Positions 14,418 to 18,244 of a stretch of DNA of 18,244 nucleotides are shown here, in pieces. Within the stretch, counting starts at the first letter, position 1, and every line of letters starts with the position of its first letter. The stretch lies in the NCBI GenBank assembly GCA_050175615.1, contig JBFXIU010000046.1, positions 1-18,244 of the forward strand, read 5' to 3'. This stretch comes from CAYXXZ01 sp050175615 (GTDB lineage: Bacteria; Pseudomonadota; Gammaproteobacteria; Pseudomonadales; Porticoccaceae). A program made the translations under genes and the position numbers. The notes beneath the pieces are model-generated. The model ran no database searches. It was not told the origin of the DNA and saw only the letters and a program-made list of their open reading frames with translations.

Positions 14418-15464
14418 TCAGTCAGTGATAACAAGGCGAACGCTCTGGGCAGAGAGTGTAGGGGCGCCGGCAAAACTCATCACCAGGGCTGTCAATTCTT
14501 CCCAGGGGTTGGCGCTGCGCATGCCCTTTACGGTGCGATCCACCACCGCTGCCTGGCGCAGCAGAATGCGCAGGTGGGGTAATTTGAGGCGGCGCAGGGC
14601 GCTTTTAATCAGGGGTTGGCGTTTGTCCCAGACTTTGTGTTTTTTCAAAACGTTGTCAACAGAATCGTGGTAATTGCGCGCGTCGGCGGCGGCGATAAGC
14701 AGGCGCAATTCCCGAGCCAGCGCCCATAGAATGACCAGGGCTTCGGTGCCCTCTTCGTGCAGGCCGCGCAGCATGCGGGCGGCGGCCTGGGCGTCGCCTT
14801 CGAGAATCTTGTCAATCAGCGAGAACACATTGAAACGGGCGCTGTCGGCAATCACAGTGGACATGGTGGCAGCGTCCACCTCACCGGCATGGGCGAGCAG
14901 TTTGAGTTTTTCGATTTCCTGAATGGCCGCCAGCAAATTGCCTTCAACGCGATCGGCGAGAATTTCCACCGCAGCGGCGCTGGCGCGAATGCCTGCCTGA
15001 TGCAGACGCTGGGAAATCCACTGGGGCATCTGCGCGCTGTTCACCGGCCACACCTGAATAAGGACGCCGTTATCGTCCAGGGATTTCACCCACTTGCTGC
15101 GCATGGCGCTGCTGTCTAGTTTGGGGGTAATGACCAGCAGCAGATTGTCCGTTGACGGCGAATTGCAATAGTCCACCAGCGCCTTGGCGCCTTTGTCGCC
15201 GGGTTTGCCGCTGTTGATACGGACTTCGAGAATTTTTTTGTCGGCAAACAGCGACAGGGCGTTGGCCTCGGCCAGCAACTGTTGCCAGTCGAAGCCGGCG
15301 TCGGCGTGGAACAATTCCCGTTCGTCAAAACCCTGGGCGCGGGCGCCAGCCCTGATGGCGTCTGCCGCCTCCTGCGCCAGCAGCGGCTCATCGCCGCAAA
15401 TCAGATAGACAGGCGATAGTGCGCCTTTGAGGTGTTGGTTCAGTTGCTCAGGGCGCAGGCGCAT
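14418..15464 (-). CDS. holA: DNA polymerase III subunit delta
   Basis: The delta subunit of the clamp-loader complex, which opens the beta sliding clamp during chromosome replication. The 348 residues match the usual 340-350. The N-terminal LSPVYLICGDEPLLAQEAAD segment (16-35) is the typical delta start, an AAA+-like fold without a working Walker A site. Mid-protein features VEGNLLAAIQEIEKLKLL and DSARFNVFSLIDKILEGD and a C-terminal helical collar (LILWALARELR-like segment) are also family traits. The start overlaps the end of lptE by 17 bp and has little ribosome site of its own, so translation is probably coupled. It is the last gene of the leuS-lptE-holA run, and I see no clear terminator after it. 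Confidence 0.95.
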   Translation of the reverse strand: MRLRPEQLNQHLKGALSPVYLICGDEPLLAQEAADAIRAGARAQGFDERELFHADAGFDWQQLLAEANALSLFADKKILEVRINSGKPGDKGAKALVDYCNSPSTDNLLLVITPKLDSSAMRSKWVKSLDDNGVLIQVWPVNSAQMPQWISQRLHQAGIRASAAAVEILADRVEGNLLAAIQEIEKLKLLAHAGEVDAATMSTVIADSARFNVFSLIDKILEGDAQAAARMLRGLHEEGTEALVILWALARELRLLIAAADARNYHDSVDNVLKKHKVWDKRQPLIKSALRRLKLPHLRILLRQAAVVDRTVKGMRSANPWEELTALVMSFAGAPTLSAQSVRLVITD

Positions 15465-15996
15465 CTGGCTGTTCGCGAAGCTGGCGCAGGCGGTTGAGCA
15501 TCTGGCTGATAAGGTCGCGGCGCATTTCCTTGCGGATCAGCTCCCGTTCGTCCTGGGTGGCGAGAACATTGTCTTCGTTGTATTCGAAAATTCGCTGTAC
15601 GGTCACAGTAGACAGGGGCACCGCCTGAATACCCTCTTTGTCGACCACCATAAAGGTGGCTTCTTCGGTGAGCTCCTGTTCGGAAACACGGGCGTTTTCG
15701 TTGACGGTGGCAACGCGAACCAGGCTGCGCTCCTGGGTAATCACCAGGGAGAGTTGTGCATCCGCAGTACTTGCAGGCACCTCGACACCGGCGGATCTCA
15801 GCGCTCTGGCAAGTTCGCGGGATAATTTGCCATTGGGATCGCGGGAGACGACATGCAGGGTTTTCAGGTCTTCGGGGATCATTCCCGCCCCCCGCAGCTG
15901 CCAGCCGCATCCGCTTACCACTGCGGTGCTGAGAAACAGAGCCAGACAGCTGCGAACCAGTGCGGTTGAGGAGATCTTCGTTCGTCTTTCCTTCAT
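15448..15996 (-). CDS. lptE: LPS-assembly lipoprotein LptE
   Basis: The outer-membrane lipoprotein that plugs the LptD barrel and helps insert lipopolysaccharide into the outer leaflet. The 182-residue protein begins with a basic, then hydrophobic, signal peptide ending in the lipobox VSGC, with Cys30 as the lipidated residue. CGWQLRG right after it corresponds to the conserved CG(F/W).LRG start of mature LptE. The rest is a small alpha/beta domain with a charged C-terminal helix. AGGA lies 7 bases from the ATG. It lies 27 bases downstream of leuS and overlaps holA by 17 bp, the standard gammaproteobacterial order, which supports the name despite the fast-evolving sequence. Confidence 0.93.
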   Translation of the reverse strand: MKERRTKISSTALVRSCLALFLSTAVVSGCGWQLRGAGMIPEDLKTLHVVSRDPNGKLSRELARALRSAGVEVPASTADAQLSLVITQERSLVRVATVNENARVSEQELTEEATFMVVDKEGIQAVPLSTVTVQRIFEYNEDNVLATQDERELIRKEMRRDLISQMLNRLRQLREQPDAPAP

Positions 15997-16023
15997 GTTT
16001 AAATCCTGTTTTAACTGCGGGTA

Positions 16024-18244
16024 TCAGTTGGCGACAATACTGACCAGTTTTTTGGGAACCACAATCACTTTACGGATGCTGAGGCCATCCGTAAAGCGCA
16101 TGACATTTTCTTCCGCCAGAGCCATGGCTTCAATATCACTCTGGGGAGCATTGGCGGCGACGTCAATTTTTGCCCTGACTTTGCCGTTGACCTGAACCAC
16201 CATTTCGATGCTGTCACGCACCAGGGCGGACGTGTCGACGACGGGCCATTGGGCATCAATAATCGCGCCTTCGTGACCCAGTTTGTTCCACAGGTGGTGG
16301 CAGATGTGGGGCACCATGGGCGCCAGCAGCAATACCGCTGATTCCAGGGCTTCCCGTTCAACAGCAAGAGCCAGGGGTGAATCCTCTTTAAGGCGACCCA
16401 CTTCGTTGAGCAGCTCCATAACGGCGGCAATAGCGGTATTGAAAGTTTGGCGAACACCGCAGTCGTTGGTCACCTTGGCAATGGTTTCATGGGTTTTGCG
16501 GCGCAAATCCCGCAGCTGGCCAGTGGCGGAGCTGAGATCCGCGTTTTTGTCGAGGCCGCCAGCACTGCATTTTTCGAGATGGGTGGCGACGGCTTTCCAC
16601 AGTTTTCTTAAAAAGCGGTGGGCGCCGGCCACACCCTCGTCAGACCACTCCAGGGATTGCTCCGGGGGCGCGGCAAACATGGTGAAGAGGCGCACAGTAT
16701 CGGCGCCGTACTGGTCGATCAGGGATTGGGGGTCGACCGTATTGCCCTTGGATTTCGACATCTTGGCGCCGTCTTTGAGCACCATGCCCTGGCAGAGCAG
16801 GCGGGTAAAGGGCTCGTCGGAAGACAGCAGGCCTTCGTCGCGCATCAATTTGTGGAAGAAACGGGCGTAGAGCAGGTGAAGAATGGCGTGTTCAATGCCG
16901 CCCACATACTGATCCACCGGCAGCCAGTAGTCGGCGGCGGCCTTGTCGAGCATGCCGTCGCTGTAGTCCGGGCAGGTGAAGCGGGCGTAATACCATGACG
17001 ACTCCATAAAGGTGTCGAAGGTATCGGTTTCCCGCTCCAGAGCTTCACCGTCGAGTTCGGCCTTGCGCCATTCCGGATCAGCCTTGATGGGGGACTGAAT
17101 GCCGTCCATCTGCACATCTTCCGGTAACAGCACCGGCAACTTATGGGCGGGGACGGGGATTTCAGTGCCATTCGCCTGGTAGAGCATGGGAATGGGCGCG
17201 CCCCAGTAGCGCTGGCGGGAAACACCCCAGTCGCGAAGGCGGAAATTGGTGGTGATTCTGCCCTTGCCTTTGGCAATCAGGGCATTGGCAATGGCGTCAA
17301 AGGCAGCGTCAAAACTGAGGCCGTCGAATTGCGCTTTAAAGTTATCGGGGGAGTTGATCAGAATACCTTTGGCGACAAAGGCTTCTTCGTCGATATTGCA
17401 GGGCTCATCGTTGGCGGGGGCAATCACCTGTTTGATGGTCAGGCCATATTGTTTGGCAAACTCCCAATCCCGCTGATCGTGGCCTGGCACCGCCATAACG
17501 GCGCCGGAGCCGTAGTCCATGAGCACATAGTTGCCCACCCACACGGGCACCTGTTCGCCGGTCAGTGGGTGAATAGCGTCGATGCCCAGCGCCATGCCCT
17601 GCTTGGTCATGGTGGCCATGCTGGCTTCGTTGACCGCCTGTTTTTTGCAATTGGCGATAAAGGCCTTCAGCTCGGGGTTGGTTTCCGCCAGCGCCAGACT
17701 GATGGGGTGCTCGGCGGCGAGGGTGACATAGGTAACCCCCATCAACGTGTCGGGGCGGGTGGTGTAAACATCAAAGGCGTTAAATCCGGCAACGGGGGCG
17801 GCGAGATCAAAGGTCATCTCCACACCGCGACTTTTGCCGATCCAGTTGCGCTGCATGGTGCGCACCTGCTCCGGCCAGCCATCGAGCTTGTCGAGATCGC
17901 TGAGCAATTCCTCGGCATAGGCGGTAATCTTGATAAACCACTGGGGGATTTCCTTGCGCTCCACCACTGTGTCGCAACGCCAGCAGCAGCCGTCGATCAC
18001 CTGTTCGTTGGCGAGTACGGTCTGGTCGTTGGGACACCAGTTGACCGCGCTGGTTTTTTTGTACACCAGACCCTTTTCGTATAGACGGGTGAAAAACCAT
18101 TGTTCCCAGCGATAGTACTCGGACTGGCAGGTGGCCAACTCGCGGCTCCAGTGGTAGCCAAAGCCCAGGGACTTGAGCTGGGTTTTCATATAGTCGATAT
18201 TGCTGTAGGTCCCGGCAGCCGGGGCGGTGTGGTTTTTAATGGCG
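16024..18244 (-). CDS. leuS: Leucyl-tRNA synthetase, N-terminus off window
   Basis: A class I aminoacyl-tRNA synthetase that charges tRNA-Leu. The frame is open to the window edge and encodes about 739 residues; by comparison with E. coli LeuRS the missing part is some 90 residues, including the HIGH motif. The ATG at 18189 is internal, since the upstream codons read AIKNHTAPAAGTYSNIDY in frame, as in other LeuRS. Visible parts are ELATCQSEYYRWEQWFF, the cysteine-containing DGCCWRCDT insertion, the CP1 editing domain (TTRPDTLMGVTY and YGSGAVMAVPGHDQRD), the KMSKSKGN loop (DNA 16741-16764) and the C-terminal anticodon-binding and LeuRS-specific domains ending KKLVSIVAN. It is the first visible gene of the operon with lptE and holA. 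Confidence 0.97.
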   Translation of the reverse strand, partial: AIKNHTAPAAGTYSNIDYMKTQLKSLGFGYHWSRELATCQSEYYRWEQWFFTRLYEKGLVYKKTSAVNWCPNDQTVLANEQVIDGCCWRCDTVVERKEIPQWFIKITAYAEELLSDLDKLDGWPEQVRTMQRNWIGKSRGVEMTFDLAAPVAGFNAFDVYTTRPDTLMGVTYVTLAAEHPISLALAETNPELKAFIANCKKQAVNEASMATMTKQGMALGIDAIHPLTGEQVPVWVGNYVLMDYGSGAVMAVPGHDQRDWEFAKQYGLTIKQVIAPANDEPCNIDEEAFVAKGILINSPDNFKAQFDGLSFDAAFDAIANALIAKGKGRITTNFRLRDWGVSRQRYWGAPIPMLYQANGTEIPVPAHKLPVLLPEDVQMDGIQSPIKADPEWRKAELDGEALERETDTFDTFMESSWYYARFTCPDYSDGMLDKAAADYWLPVDQYVGGIEHAILHLLYARFFHKLMRDEGLLSSDEPFTRLLCQGMVLKDGAKMSKSKGNTVDPQSLIDQYGADTVRLFTMFAAPPEQSLEWSDEGVAGAHRFLRKLWKAVATHLEKCSAGGLDKNADLSSATGQLRDLRRKTHETIAKVTNDCGVRQTFNTAIAAVMELLNEVGRLKEDSPLALAVEREALESAVLLLAPMVPHICHHLWNKLGHEGAIIDAQWPVVDTSALVRDSIEMVVQVNGKVRAKIDVAANAPQSDIEAMALAEENVMRFTDGLSIRKVIVVPKKLVSIVAN

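Noticed and set aside
17143..18084. A 313-residue plus-strand frame opposite leuS
   Set aside because: leuS is certain on the other strand. This frame is glycine/valine-rich, as antisense shadows in GC-rich genes tend to be.

Overview
This 18.2 kb window looks like ordinary chromosome of a free-living gammaproteobacterium. I infer this from the leuS-lptE-holA cluster, an MmsB close to the Pseudomonas type, a luciferase-like oxidoreductase very close to E. coli YhbW, a Bcr/CflA exporter and an NhaP2-type antiporter. Base composition is moderate to high GC and even throughout. I see no tRNA, rRNA, CRISPR array, insertion sequence, integrase or phage gene. No gene-free stretch exceeds 200 bp. 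A marine Cellvibrionales/Spongiibacteraceae-like host is only a guess.

Region 1 (1-4487, + strand) is a valine-degradation operon. It holds the 3' end of a CoA-acylating aldehyde dehydrogenase, an acyl-CoA (isobutyryl-CoA) dehydrogenase, an enoyl-CoA hydratase, a 3-hydroxyisobutyryl-CoA hydrolase and 3-hydroxyisobutyrate dehydrogenase (mmsB), closed by a strong intrinsic terminator. Together these take isobutyryl-CoA via methacrylyl-CoA, 3-hydroxyisobutyryl-CoA and 3-hydroxyisobutyrate to methylmalonate semialdehyde. The first gene is where the methylmalonate-semialdehyde dehydrogenase would be expected, but its C-terminus is of the AdhE/sulfoacetaldehyde-dehydrogenase type, not MmsA type. 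Two GC-rich hairpins without U-tracts sit at gene boundaries inside the operon.

Region 2 (4522-11159) holds a SIRT5/CobB-like deacylase that has lost its zinc cysteines. Convergent to it are three minus-strand membrane transporters: a BCCT osmolyte carrier, an NhaP2-like cation/proton antiporter with a short tail, and a Bcr/CflA MFS exporter. Divergent from the exporter is a YhbW-like luciferase-family oxidoreductase, ending in a run of stem-loops shared with the next convergent gene.

Region 3 (11177-14261, minus) holds a membrane-anchored protein combining a PstS-like phosphate-binding domain with a C-terminal OmpA peptidoglycan-binding domain, a TerC-family membrane protein, and a small EthD-domain protein.

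Region 4 (14418-18244, minus) is the housekeeping operon leuS (N-terminus off the window), lptE and holA: leucyl-tRNA synthetase, LPS-assembly lipoprotein and DNA polymerase III delta. The nadD gene that often follows holA is not in the window.

I do not find a clear new multi-gene system. The most interesting points are the aldehyde dehydrogenase at the head of the valine operon, the PstS-OmpA fusion with an unrecognised cytoplasmic N-terminus, the zinc-ligand-free sirtuin, and several unexplained intergenic palindromes.
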